DNA of 64,000 nt from Panagrolaimus kolymaensis. Taxonomy: Eukaryota > Nematoda > Chromadorea > Rhabditida > Panagrolaimidae. The stretch is taken from positions 4,712,001 to 4,776,000 of the forward strand of contig JAJQJQ010000012.1 of NCBI GenBank assembly GCA_028622995.1, written 5' to 3'. The notes beneath the pieces were generated by a model. It made no database searches and had not been told where the DNA came from. It saw only the letters and a program-made list of their open reading frames with translations. Below are positions 22,141 through 33,768 of this stretch, piece by piece. Every line of letters starts with the position of its first letter. Position 1 is the first letter of the stretch. A program made the position numbers and the translations under genes.

Positions 22141-23538
22141 ATGTCGCTTCCTGCAACTCCGAAACTGCCTCAACTTCTGCTTCTTGCTCTTGATTTTGTT
22201 CAATCCTCGCTGGCTGCTCTTGTTATGGCTCACATTCGTCAAATGCTCATGCTCTCAAAGTCGCAAAGAGTTTATGCTTTCAGCTCAAAAAGCACTCTTC
22301 GTATTGCTGCTCTATCTTGTGGAAAAGCTAATGGAAGTATCCTGCTTGCTGTTTTTATGCCTTTTTGTTCAAAAAGCACTCCTGAAGTTATTCAAAAGGA
22401 GGGAAGGGTGATGTCCACCATGTCGTTCTGTTCGTCAATCGGCACTTCCTTAGTTCAACATATGCACTATGCTCCTATTCGTCGTCTGCAACTTCTTCAA
22501 GTCAAGGTTATTGGTCAAGCTTCCTCATCAATCGCCGATGGAAATTCAAGCTCGTCAACTCAAGAAGAAGGAAGAATGATGGTCGTCGCCTTGATGAAAT
22601 GCTGTCTATCATCAACCGTCAGCTTTCCATGGTCATGCTCACAACTTGTTCTATGTTCTTCTTCAGCAAACGTCTTCTACGTTTTTGGTAAACTCTCATC
22701 ATCACTCGCCGATGAAAAACCATGTTGCTCGTCACCTGCTTGCTATGGAAACACTGCTGCCTGTTTGATGATGTCGTACAATCATCCGTTGTTGGTTATC
22801 GTCGCAAACCATCCGCCGCCCGCTTGCTCTAATCATCCGTTGTTGGTTATCGTCGCAAACCATCCGCCGTCTGCTTGTTCTTTTCTTTTTGGGGAAAATG
22901 GATGCTGTATGTTCCTCTTTGTTCCTGCTGCATGGTTCAAAGGTACCGCTGCTACTGTATTCACTCGTCATATTGCTTTTGATGTGATTAGTTCTCCTGC
23001 TCGTGCTGCTGTCAAAGAAAGAAAGCTGATTGTAATATTGCTGCTGCTCGCTATGCTCTGTTTGCCTGCTGGATACTATGGTCAAGCAAATGCTCATGTC
23101 AACGTCTTTAGCTGCGTAAAGAAAAACAATGCTCGTGCTCAACCTTCGAAAAAGGCCAAGAAGAATGTCAAATGGTCAAACGTCGTTCATATCGATGATG
23201 AAGCAACCGCCAATGATTCCTCGTCATCAAGCCAAGCTGCATGTACCATGCCCTGTACCATGCCCGAAGACATGTCAATCGATGATTACCAAACGACGAC
23301 TAATGAAGCTATGGAAATCTTCGAAGATGCTGTAGAATGGATGGATCCAATGATCGTGAAACTCTCTGCTGCCGAACAACGCAAATTTCTCGAACTGGTC
23401 CAGAAACTCTTGGTCAAGTCAACCGCCGTCAAAGCCAACTTGTTAATCCTGGAAGTCTTATATAAGTGGGAAGGGATGTTGTGCCCACATATTCGAATGT
23501 GTCTGGCTCCTGATACGAATGTATGTGAATGTCAGTGA
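22141..23538 (+). CDS. ORF in the LTR-element interior, possible structural-type protein
   Basis: An open frame of 465 codons running from the element interior into the 3' LTR. The N-terminal two thirds are rich in Leu, Ser, Cys and Ala and include a tandemly repeated segment. The last 130 residues look more protein-like: a basic run (KKAKKNVKW), a Ser/Asp linker and a helical EIFEDAVEWMDPMIVKLSA region that could pack as a coiled coil. No CCHC knuckle, protease or polymerase motif is visible. It may be a degenerate gag-like protein or a chance frame in higher-GC DNA. Composition differs clearly from the surrounding host genes. Confidence 0.35.
   Translation: MSLPATPKLPQLLLLALDFVQSSLAALVMAHIRQMLMLSKSQRVYAFSSKSTLRIAALSCGKANGSILLAVFMPFCSKSTPEVIQKEGRVMSTMSFCSSIGTSLVQHMHYAPIRRLQLLQVKVIGQASSSIADGNSSSSTQEEGRMMVVALMKCCLSSTVSFPWSCSQLVLCSSSANVFYVFGKLSSSLADEKPCCSSPACYGNTAACLMMSYNHPLLVIVANHPPPACSNHPLLVIVANHPPSACSFLFGENGCCMFLFVPAAWFKGTAATVFTRHIAFDVISSPARAAVKERKLIVILLLLAMLCLPAGYYGQANAHVNVFSCVKKNNARAQPSKKAKKNVKWSNVVHIDDEATANDSSSSSQAACTMPCTMPEDMSIDDYQTTTNEAMEIFEDAVEWMDPMIVKLSAAEQRKFLELVQKLLVKSTAVKANLLILEVLYKWEGMLCPHIRMCLAPDTNVCECQ
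22780..22880 (+). repeat. 51-bp tandem duplication inside the LTR element
   Basis: Two near-identical 51-bp units (22780-22830 and 22831-22880), each beginning AATCATCCGTTGTTGG and ending in CATCCGCCG..., differing by a few bases at the end. In frame, they duplicate 17 codons of the ORF. Confidence 0.9.
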
Positions 23539-23688
23539 CTCGCTCAATCGTCTCTCGCTTTTGGATCTTTGTAGTTTTGTCTTGCAATCATTCACAGTTG
23601 TCTTGTAAGCTTTGTTGTTTGTGCTTTTATTAGTTTGTCAATAAACTACTATTTAATATTGTTGTGTCTCCTGAACCTGTGCACAACA
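23477..23688 (+). repeat. 3' LTR, 212 bp
   Basis: Same sequence as 15658-15869 as far as I can read. Followed directly by TAATT (23689-23693), matching the left target duplication. Confidence 0.93.
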
Positions 23689-23693
23689 TAATT

Positions 23694-24350
23694 AAAACCA
23701 GGATATTTCGAAATATTCTTTTAATGTTTAAAAAATTTTAAAGTTTTAAGAAGAAAAAAGGAAATAAAAACAATTTATATTTAACGTTTTAACGAAGACT
23801 TACACGCTATTTTTTCCTATCATTGGTATCATATTTAAAACAAAGCTTTAGAGGTTAGAGAAAAAACATTCGTCTGCTCAAAAAAGAAAGGAAGCATAGA
23901 GAAAAATAATTATAATATTTTCTTTTCTTGTCACAACTAAATTTTCTCCTTCTCCATATTGATAATAAAAAAAAAGCAAGCTATATATGTATGTCATTAA
24001 ATGGAGTTAGTAGATGACGTAAGTTCACGCAGAATATAAATTGTAAAAAAAAAGAAAACAACAAAGGCTTGATTCTCTTTCGCTCAGTTACAAATGTACA
24101 AATGTTTCATATTTTTTCTCGAAAGTTTTAATAAGTTTTTTACTTACATAAAGTTTTTTTTACCTCAAAGGTTTATTTCTTTGAACCCAAAAAAGTTGAA
24201 AAGAAATCAAAAAAATTTCTGTTTTTTAAGGTTTCCGTGAATCAAAACTTTTTGAAGGTTTATTTTTGTTTTATAAATTTATGAACAACAATTTATTATT
24301 AAACTTTTAAAATAATTAATAAACAAATTATAAAATAATAATAGAAAAAT
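23694..24350. other. Intergenic region, LTR element to reductase
   Basis: AT-rich, no gene seen. 3' flank of the minus-strand reductase, with AATAAT-type signals near 24310-24340. Confidence 0.5.
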
Positions 24351-25867
24351 TCAAAACACTTTTTTTCTGTAACCACGCTTTTTTGGTACCATTCCACGTT
24401 CAATCATGCTGTACGCCATTTCGATTAGCGCTGTTTCTGGGTTATGGAACTCGATTCCAAGAAGATTTTTAGCCTAAAAATATGATAAATTTATATCATT
24501 TGATATGTGACCCACACGGGTTTCAGCGCAAAAGCGTTAGCCAAACTACTTACTTTAGAATTATTATATTTAAATTCTCGGTTAATAATAGGCAATATAT
24601 CTTTGATCTCTGAATCAAAGCAAGATAAAATGCTCAACAAGAATTTAGGAGGTTGAAACGTAGAAATTGAATAACCTTGGGGTTTAAACTCTTTTGCAAG
24701 AATTTGTGCCATGTTATTTAACCACAAAGATGGTTGATACGATGCTATAATTCTTTCACCATCTGATTCTTGACTGGACATAGCTAAGATGTGAGCTCTA
24801 GCACAATCTCTGACATCCACACATGGAAAACTTAACGCTGGAACAGCTGGCATTTCGTTGTTTAGAAGTCGTCTGACGATCTGAAGCTACCTTTTTACAC
24901 CTCCTACATTCACGCAACAACAAACTTACAGAAATACTAAATCCAATCGTGTCACCGAGTACTGGTCCGACCATGAAACCTGGATTGATGCAAGTTAAAG
25001 CAAATTTGTTGTCAACTTCTGTTAGAGTGTTTACATAATTCCAAGCCGCACGCTCTGCTGCAGTTTTAGAGCGAGGATATGATTGTTTTATTTTGGCTTC
25101 AATGCTCCAATCTTCTTCGGTAAAAACATGATTGCCATCATCGTGGCCTTCTAAAACATGGAATTAGGATTATGGTTCGCGACCCTCCTTAACTGATACG
25201 GAATGCTATTTTTTCATATCACAAAATGATACGAGGATAAATTTTGGAGAAAATGATCGAGAGGTGGGACGGGGCCATGATCTTTTTTAGTTTTAAATTA
25301 ACATCTTTGTTCAGTTTTCAAATTTTATTCAATTTATACCTTACCCGAAATAGCAGCACCGGAGCTTGTTACAACGACTTTCTTAATTGATGACTCTCTT
25401 GCGCAAGCTTTGAGCACAGCTAGTGTTCCATTGACAGCTGTAGCAATAAGACTATCATTTGTTATAACAGTAAATGGACTTGCCGTGTGTAGAACATAAG
25501 TACAGCCTTTTACGACTGGAATCCAACTAGCTTCATTATCAAGATCAGCTTCCACAAGTTCAAGTCGTTCAGAAGCATAAGGCAAATCCGTTAAGGGCTT
25601 AACTTTTGTAACGTTATTGAGACATCGAACGGTTCCACGAACAACGTATCCAGCTGCGAGAAGCTGTTTAACGCAGTGAGTTGCAAGATAACCTGATGCA
25701 CCAGTAATTAAGACTCCTGAAAGGGATAAATAAAACTTTCTATGAATTGCCTTGACCAAAAGGAAGCTAATAAATTAAAAACTAAGACTTCAACTTACGG
25801 AATTTTAATGAATAACAGAAAAGAGGAACTTACTTTTGCTTTTAAAATCTGACACATTCACAACCAT
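24351..25867 (-). CDS. NAD(P)-dependent extended SDR reductase (dihydroflavonol-4-reductase-like)
   Basis: Five exons (25867-25834, 25716-25345, 25150-24930, 24880-24518, 24473-24351) join in frame to 370 residues. The Rossmann motif VLITGASGYLATHCVKQLL lies at residues 12-30 (GxSGxLA, the GxxGxxG variant of extended SDRs). VLHTASPF follows the cofactor region, and the catalytic pair is YPRSK (YxxxK). The downstream NPGFMVGP and DVRDCARAHI blocks are typical of DFR/cinnamoyl-CoA-reductase-like and yeast Gre2-like carbonyl reductases. Substrate cannot be told from sequence. Likely cytosolic, since no signal peptide or membrane anchor is seen. The acceptor before exon 4 (GCTTCAG) was chosen over a nearer AG to keep the frame. 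Confidence 0.88.
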
Positions 25868-26428
25868 AGCTATTGTCTAAAAAAAGCAAACCACAAAATA
25901 AAATAAAAACCTTCGCGCTTTAAATACACTTTATTGCCGTCTTGATGCTGATGATAGCATGATAGAGCACAAAGTGAACACAAAGTGAACAGAAAGTGGA
26001 CAGAAAGTGAAAAAGAAAAAGTAAGCACAAAGAAAGTGAGGTTCTAAAATTTTCCATTTTTTTACCACAAAAACACGCTTCTTTTCTTGAAGCTAAAAAA
26101 AAGTTGCAAAGAAATTTAAAATTTGTGTTTTCGATTTTCAAATTAAAAAAAGCTTTATGTTTGTTTATAAATTTAACGAACAACAATAACAGTTTAAACT
26201 TTAAAATAATGAATAATCAAATTTAAAAATAAAAATAATAAAATTTAATACAGTAATTTTCTTTATTTATCCCGTTAAAATTCATTTTTTTCTTTGAAAG
26301 AACATTGATTTTTTTTCTTCTGAATCATTAATAAAAACTTGACTAAAAATAAAAATAAAATATTCCCTGCACGATGGTTGGTTGGTAATCATTTTTTCTT
26401 TGCTTATCAAAAATTAAAAACAATAAAT
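25868..26428. other. Intergenic region with short 11-bp tandem repeats
   Basis: Between the reductase start and the receptor stop. At 25968-26040 an imperfect repeat of about 11 bases (CACAAAGTGAA, CAGAAAGTGGA, CAGAAAGTGAA) recurs four or more times. The rest is AT-rich without genes. Confidence 0.6.
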
Positions 26429-29400
26429 TTAAATATATTCTGTTTTAATTTCGGTTAAATCAGTCATTTTGAAATCTTCTCCTTGCCCAGGTCCACGGAT
26501 TCCAAGGGTTGTTTCTTTTACAAGGTTGCTAAGAGAAAATAAATTAAACATATCAATAATTTGAAGGGATTCATTCTTTTTCGCTGCCACTTTCTGAAAT
26601 AGAGATTTACTGAATTACAGAAGAGAATTTTTTGTGGCTTACTCTGATTGTTGGTATTCTCAATAATATCGCGGCATATCTTTCGGAAGCTTCAGTTGTA
26701 TCATATCTTATTGTAATATGTTTATATAATGAGGTAATAAATTTTTTCTGCTCAATTGCAACATTTCTTTGACTTGCAGAATCAAGACCATCAGTATCTA
26801 AATTTTATATTTTATTAAAATGTTTACATTAGAATTTTTAAAGCATCGGTAATTTAGTGGTAGAATCCAAGGCCTCCTAAGCCGAGGGAACCTGGGTTCG
26901 ATTCCCAGCTGATGCGTCTTTTTTCTCTCCCAAATATATAACAAATAATTTTGTTCAACTTTTTTTTATGAAAAATGTTTCTTATTTCCATCTCCCTCGA
27001 TTTTCCGTAGTAAAATCAACTATTTTAAAATTTATTGCAAAACGAAAAGATTTTAAAATTAAAAAAAGTTGGCAATTGCAGCTGCATTTTATCTTTTTGA
27101 CTTTTAGTTTTTCTTTTTTTTACATAATTCTTTTTTTATTTTCTAAGAATAAAGGAACTCACCTGGATCAAAGAACATTATAGCTTGTAAAGTAGCAAAT
27201 TCGGTTGTTGTAATTTTTAACCTTCTAAATGGTTTCATAACATAATCTATCATTACAGCCATAACTGGTGTAAGGCCTGATAAACTTCCAACCGTTGGAT
27301 AATGTACCGCAGGTGGAACATCCACAACACTTCTCACACCTGTTTGCAAACAATTATTTCCTTCTTTAATTAAATCAGGATCAAAAAATGTATGCATATG
27401 TGAGGGGAAATAACTTGAATGACTTGTAGCTGTTGGTGGTGGAGTTTGTTTTAATCGAGACAAACAAGCTTGTTGCTGCTGAAGTTGTTGTTGAAGTAAT
27501 TGAACGTTGCAACTGGCTGCTGAACTTGTGGATGATTCCGGATCATCTTCAATTATTTCTTGCTTTATTTTTTTTGGTGGCGTTGAAAAACTTGGCGGTG
27601 ATACATCTTTTTTATGCTCAGGTGTTCGAAATGCTTCACACATAATCATATATGAACTTGCATGATTGGTTATTAGAGCAACCTAAAAGATGGATTTCCA
27701 AATATTATAAAATTCATGGTTTTTTAAAGTTAAAATACATAAAAAATTTCCTCGTTATAAAAAAGTTTGTTTCCAATGCAGTATTTCAAAACTTTTTTCT
27801 TTGAAACATCGGATGTCAAAATTTTTGATCCACCAAGACTACGTTTTTTGCTTAATTTTTATAATTTTAGTTTCTTCTTACTCTTAGTTTTAAAGCAAAA
27901 TTTGGCTTTAAGCTTAAGGCTTCAATTGAAATTTATCCATAAAAAATGTGAGGATAATTTCCTGTTGTATCCATTATAATCTTAGCCACCACGGCTTTTA
28001 GTAGTAAATGGGAAAATTGTATGATAAAAAATTTTTTAGATAGGCATAAGAATTTTTAATCTTAAAATCTGTATCATCTCAAAAAATTTAATCTTATATC
28101 ATCATTTCGAGATTCTTCATTTTTTTCAAAGACTAAACTAAAGAACTATTCACGCAAAAAGTACACTATTTATAGTATTCAAATTTTCTTATTTAAAAAG
28201 CTCGCAATTATCTTAAATATTTATCTGTTGTTTGCTTGCTTGCAAACAAATATCCTCCTATTGTTTTTCTGATGCAATTTTTAATTTTGAGTTTGTACTT
28301 AACAACAAAAATATTTTTGTTTTAATCCTACTATTTAGCTAATTTTTGAGCTTTAGTTTCCAGATATGAAGTTTTAAAGAATGGTTTAAATTTTGTAGGA
28401 AAGCGGTGAATGAAAGGATTGAAATTCGCGTCATTGGAGTTTTAGGTCATTTTAGGTATTTTCTAATCTTTTTTTCTCACCTGATCTGCAAAAGGTAATT
28501 TACGAAATGCAAAAAATGTTTTCGCCCAATCAATATACAATGCAATAATTCTTGAACGCCAAAATGGCATTTGACATTGAACTTTATTTTCTTCTGGTGT
28601 TGCAATTGGATCAGTTATCTAAAAGCCAAGGGAATATGGTTTGGCTTTAATTTAATTTAAATATAAACAAACCTTGACATTGATGGGTTGGGTGAATCTG
28701 GATGGAGCTCCTAAAGCTTCACTCAATGAAGCATACGGCTCAATTTTGCCTCGAGATAATAAAAGTGAGAAATTGTTTTCAAGTTGAGCCAGCCTTTCCA
28801 ACATGGCTTCATGACTGGCAAACTGAAAGTTTAAAAATTAAATTTAACTAAAATTTCGAATATTAGTAAAGCCAAACTAAACTCTCTGATTAAATATTAT
28901 TTCATAATGAAAAGATATTTCGAAAAATGTTCTTAAAAAATGTGGTTTCGTTTGCCACCTATCACTTTTTTTTCTGCTGCATAGAATCTTATAAAATCCA
29001 AGGTTGACGCGGCAACAGCTTTTTATAATATCTAATAATTTGTATAAGAAAGAACTCAGATGATGGATTAACTTCCAATTTTAAAAATTAAATCTTTTTA
29101 GAGTAAAAAAAATTCTTTGCTACGTAAATTATTTTTTGTTTGAGTTTATAAACCTCCACATTTTTCTCTCTCTAAGATTAAATAAATATTTGGAAACCCT
29201 CCTTCCTTCCACTCAGCTTTTACTTACTTTATTTTGTGGTGAATCAAGATTTAAATCATCATGACCATCCAATTGACCATAAGGAGAAATGCCTTCACAA
29301 AAATCTGAATTTGTATCTTCATGATGCATTAAGGAATCATTTAATAATGATGAAATAACAAATGGAGAAGAATCCTTTTCAGGACTTTTAGAATCTTTTT

Positions 29401-30500
29401 CATTTTTATCTTTTCTTCTCGTTCGTTTTGTATACCCAATTCGATCTCGATCATTTTGTATTGCATTTTTATTCATTCCTGCATTCAAACATTTTCGAAA
29501 TCGGCAATAACGACACGCGCATCTTACATCTTTATTTACTGCACAATTTCCATTTCCAATGCACGTGAATGTTCGATTATTCTATAATCATTTTCTTAGT
29601 TTTTTAGTTTTATGTATTAAAATATTTAATAAAAATAAAAACAAAAACATATTTTTTTTAAAAGGTGGGGGAGAATGTTTTCGAGGAAATTTTTAATTCC
29701 AATAAATTATAAAAACGCTTCCGTTGTCTTAAAAATTATGATGAATTAATTTTTCTTTTATGAATTTTAAGTATTTTTTAGAAGAAAGTAAAAATTATGA
29801 AAAATTTCTAGCTTGAAAAAAAAATATTTATCTAATTTTTGCACTCAAATTTTTAGAAGACAATTTGGTCAAAAAAAATATTTAGTTTAAAATGAAAAAG
29901 GAATTAATCAACTATAAAGTATCTTATCCAAAAACCCTTAAGCCTTTGAAACCACTTCCTTACATTAAATATAGCACTTTCCAAACTAAAAAGTAATTAG
30001 AATAAAATATAGCTTTTTGCATTGGGCTACAAAAAAAATCATAAAAGCAAGTGCTTAATTTAAATTTCAAAAAAAAGTTTCTTGCAAGAAAAAAGCATTA
30101 ATGACAGTTTTATGAAATACATATGTACTTAGAATTAAACATTCGTAAAAAAGAGGTATCAAAAATTATTAATTTTAATTTTACAAATACTTGGAAAAAA
30201 ATTAAAAGAAAATTAAAGATCAAAAAGAACTTACAACAACCGCTCGACGAAAAAACGTTTTACAACCTGAGCAACTAGCGACTGAAAAAAAATTCAATAT
30301 TAAAATAATACGTCATATGTAGTTATTGGGGGAAATGGAAAGATAACAACGAACCATTATAATGATTTCCTGTGGCATTATCTTCACATACAGCGCATAA
30401 TGTTCCTAGAAAAAATAAATTGCGGAAGTTAATAAAATGGAAAGAATCTGGAAAATTTTAACAACTAACCTGGTGGAAGTTTTTCGCTGCTGACAGCCAT
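26429..30500 (-). CDS. Nuclear hormone receptor (nematode NHR type)
   Basis: Nine exons (30500-30470, 30405-30355, 30281-30235, 29581-29228, 28822-28673, 28618-28481, 27682-27163, 26797-26643, 26593-26429) join in frame to 536 residues. The C4 DNA-binding domain is complete and starts about residue 11. Finger one is CAVCEDNATGNHYNVASCSGC, with P-box CSGCKTFFRR. Finger two is CIGNGNCAVNKDVRCACRYC, then RFRKCLNAGM. A charged hinge with Gln-rich and Ser-rich stretches precedes an LBD with PFWRSRIIALYIDWAKTFFAF, FFDPDTDGLD and RYAAILLRIPTIR. The CSGCKTFF P-box resembles HNF4-derived nematode receptors more than canonical HNF4. Ligand and subclass are not assignable. Intron 26798-27162 contains a tRNA-like gene on the other strand. 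Confidence 0.92.
26843..26916 (+). tRNA. tRNA-like gene, anticodon CCT, with Gly-like body and imperfect anticodon stem
   Basis: Acceptor GCATCGG pairs with CTGATGC (one G-T). The D arm contains TTTAGTGGTAGAAT and the T arm CTGGGTTCGATTCCCAG is perfect. The anticodon loop CTCCTAA gives CCT (decodes AGG, Arg), yet acceptor and D-arm sequence are those of eukaryotic tRNA-Gly genes. The anticodon stem has only three inner pairs (GGC/GCC), then an AA/GA mismatch, then two C-G pairs. It could be a degenerating tRNA-Gly copy, a tRNA pseudogene or an unusual isoacceptor. Antisense in a nuclear-receptor intron. Confidence 0.65.
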
Positions 30501-30706
30501 GGGACATATAAAAAAGGTAAGAAAAAAAACCTAAAAAATTTTTAAAGGGAATTAAAAAACTTTTTTTGGAGAAATGCAATCATGGTTTTTATATTGATAG
30601 AAAAAAAAAATAACAACGCGTTTCTAAAAATAATAATCATCTCTCTTCTTTTTTCTCGATCCTTCACGTGAAAAAAAAGAAGAAAAAATATGAAACAGAG
30701 AAATAA

Positions 30707-31330
30707 ATCCTCCTTTTTAATTTGGAGTGTCGTTTCTGTCTGTATGTTTGTCTGTATGTCGTTTCTGCTTTTTTTTTGTTTTGTCCCGATAGCCTAGATC
30801 AGTTTTTTACGCTGATTCCGAATATGTTGGTCTCACGCTTCGGAGAGTCAAGGATCCCTATGTTTTGGTCAATTTAAATTTGCATTTTTTGAAATTTTTC
30901 TCGACACGAAAGTTTCTCTTTTCTTTTTTTGAAAGAATTTTTGGAAGTGAAAAATTTGTTTTTTCTCTGATTGTCTGCATTGAAATTTTTAGGTGGATAT
31001 TTAGTTGTTTTTGGGTGGATCCTCCTTTTTAATTTGGAGTGTCGTTTCTGTCTGTATGTTTGTCTGTATGTCGTTTCTGCTTTTTTTTTGTTTTGTCCCG
31101 ATAGCCTAGATCAGTTTTTTACGCTGATTCCGAATATGTTGGTCTCACGCTTCGGAGAGTCAAGGATCCCTATGTTTTGGTCAATTTAAATTTGCATTTT
31201 TTGAAATTTTTCTCGACACGAAAGTTTCTCTTTTCTTTTTTTGAAAGAATTTTTGGAAGTGAAAAATTTGTTTTTTCTCTGATTGTCTGCATTGAAATTT
31301 TTAGGTGGATATTTAGTTGTTTTTGGGTGG
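30707..31330 (+). repeat. 312-bp perfect-looking tandem duplication
   Basis: Unit 30707-31018 (starting ATCCTCCTTTTTAATTTGG) is repeated at 31019-31330 with no difference I can see. The unit contains a GTCTGTATGTTTGTCTGTATG microrepeat and a Pol-II-neutral T-rich interior. It starts about 200 bp upstream of the nuclear receptor ATG (minus strand), so it may affect that promoter. Confidence 0.93.
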
Positions 31331-32320
31331 ATATTTGGTGGCTTTTGGATGACTTTTGGGTGGCTTTTGGGTGCACATTTAGTTGTGTTTGGGCGAATGT
31401 TTAGTTATGTTTGGTGAGATGTAAAATGGTTTTTGAGTGGACATTTAGTTGTTTTTGGTGAGATGTTTGATTGAGTTTGGTTAGATATTTGGTGGCTTTT
31501 GGGTGAATGTTTAGTTGTTTGTGTTGTAATGTATTAATCGATATTTAAATGTTTTTGGGTGGATCTTTAGCTAATTTTTGGGTGGATATTTGGTGGTTTT
31601 TGGGTCAAAACGGATTTGGTTCCGAAGAGTCCAAGTATAATTTGGCTTATGGAATGAACCCCGAAGATGTCAAGATATATCCGACTATGAGATATATGAA
31701 AAGCGTGGCCCAGAGAAACCGTCGTTAATTGGAGACGATTTATATCGTAAATTTTGAAGGTCTGCCGAAGGCAGAGCTCCAAAATTAACCATGAAAATGG
31801 AATGTTGGCCGAAGGGCCCTGTTGTTTATTGTAATTGCATTGTTGTAAACATGTAAGCGTTCGGCACATTTTTTTTATAATATTTGGGTGGATATTTAGT
31901 TGTTTTTGGGTGAATGTTTAGTTGTTTTTGGTGAGATGTAAGATGGTTTTCGGGTTGATATTTAATGATTTTCGAGTGATTGTTTGATTATGTTTGGTTC
32001 GATATTTGGTTGTTTTTGGGTTGAAATGTGTTTTGGGGCCTGAAGGGCCCATGTGTAATTAGACCTATGGAATGGACCTCGAAGTGGTTAAGATGTAGCC
32101 GAATATGAGAGATATGGAAATGCATGGCCCAGGAAACCGTTGATTATTGGAGAAGATTTTTTTGTAAAATTTAGGAGGTCTGCCGTAGGCAGGGCTCCAA
32201 AATTTACCATGAAAAATGGAATGTAAGCCTGTAAGGCCATGGACAATGTTGTTTATTTTAATTGTATTGTTGTAGACACGCATGGGTGTTTGGGCACTCT
32301 ATTTTTTTCCAATTTTGCAC
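31331..32320 (+). repeat. Degenerate T/G-rich minisatellite and two diverged copies of a ~280-bp block
   Basis: 31305-31615 and 31880-32035 are built of variants of TTTTGGGTGGATATTTAGTTG. The non-satellite blocks 31620-31880 and 32035-32310 are diverged copies of each other, about 415 bases apart. Both share GGCTTATGGAATG/GACCTATGGAATG, a GTGGCCCAG/ATGGCCCAG core, a GC-rich hairpin and a TTGTTGTA...CA tail. No coding frame is shared between copies. Confidence 0.8.
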
Positions 32321-33768
32321 CCTCTAAAAAAGCACATAATCTCCCCTTTGATAATTTTTTAGAATTCCTAAAAGCAGGTCTACTCTCTAGGGTTCTCAAA
32401 AAATACCTTAATGTGTAAAATGTCCACGTTTTGATTGTAAAAATGTAACGGTTTCGAAGATTGTTTGTTTGTATGTTTAGTTTGAGGGACTTACCGAAGG
32501 TAAGGCCCCAATGTTCTTGTCCATAATAAAAAGAAAAGAAGAAGAAATGACATTTTCACGCTATTTTTTGTTACATAATTTAAAACTAAATCCATAATAA
32601 TGTATTAAAGACAACAAAAAAAGAGATTCACTGAACATAGATACATAAAAGTATAATCAAAACAAAACCACTAAACAAAAAAAAAAAATAAATAGATGGA
32701 TATTTTGTCTCAAACACACACGCAACGCACACACGTTTTTTGTTTCCATTTGATTCTCGCCCTCTCTTTTTGTTGTCAATAATGTTTCAAAGAACACATA
32801 TTGAACATTTCAAGTTTTTAAAAGCAACGAAAAAAGTTTAAAAAAAAAGAGTAGGAAAGACATTGCGCAGAACAACTATGTTGAAGAAGAAAAAAATATT
32901 ACATGCACTCAAATAAAATAAAAAATGATACACATTCATTTTATAACGTGTGCCACATTTGAGAGCTTGCCACTTTTAAAAAAAATATATAGAAAAGGTG
33001 GTATCAACTAAAAAAATAAGCTGTCGTTTCCTGTGTTGCTTTTTTTCCTTCCTTTTTTACTTGCTTGCTTTTTTTGCTTTTACTTCTTCATTCACTAAAG
33101 GAGGAGACTATGTTAAACAACGTTTGAAATCTTCTGTGTTCTCTTGGCAGTGGTCCAAAAAAAGAAAAAATATAATTCGTTTGAAGAGTTCTTCATTTTA
33201 TGAATGTCTCGTCGATTAAAGAATTTCATAGTTTTATCTATCAGCTTTTTTGCCAATCAATTCCCAAAATTAACAATATTTTTTTATAAAAATTTAAAAA
33301 TCAGATAGCAATTAAATACAAAATATAAAAAATTTGATGATTTCTTAGATTAATCAATGTGAAAAGTAATGGTTAAAAGGCAAACAGAAACTACGGTATA
33401 GAACATTCGAAAAGCTTCGAGAGCAACGCACTCACTATTTCATTTGGTTGTTCTTCTTTCACCCTTTTTCTTTCTTTATTTTTCTTTTGCCTTGTCACTT
33501 CTTTTTTTCTCACACTTTTTGTCTGATGAAAAAAAAGTTTATTGCAAAATTTTTTGCCAGACTTTTTTATAAATCTTAAATCATTCATTCATTATTAATA
33601 TTTACTTATTCTAAAATAGCTGCGCTCGCTCACATTTTTTTGATTAATTCATAATTTATTATTTGAGAGATTTCCCTAATTTCCTAGTAATTTTATTTTG
33701 ATTTTTAGATTTTGAAAGGTTTCCGCCTTTTTGTACTACTGATAACCAACCTTCCTATATAAAAAAAA
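32321..33768. other. Intergenic region upstream of DnaJ gene
   Basis: AT-rich. Contains the hairpin at 32490-32504, a CACACACGCAACGCACACACG stretch near 32715 and long polypyrimidine tracts. ORFs at 32998-33219 and 33391-33588 are low-complexity and unsupported. Confidence 0.5.

Larger units (their letters stand above)
15658..23688 (+). mobile_element. Non-autonomous LTR retroelement carrying a nested DNA transposon
   Basis: Two 212-bp direct repeats bound the element, starting TGTTGTG and ending CACAACA, flanked by TAATT on both sides. The first internal bases, ATTGGTGGAG, lie where a primer-binding site is expected (TGG close to the LTR). After subtracting the DNA transposon at 15908-21865, only about 1.65 kb of internal sequence remains. 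It shows no gag, protease, reverse transcriptase, RNase H or integrase motifs, so the element probably depends on a related autonomous copy. The LTRs look identical to each other, which implies recent insertion. Orientation is set by the PBS-like site and by AATAAA inside the LTR. Confidence 0.88.

Noticed and set aside
22732..23142. Minus-strand ORF of 136 codons in the LTR element
   Set aside because: It is antisense to the larger plus-strand frame and follows its codon bias. No recognisable motif.
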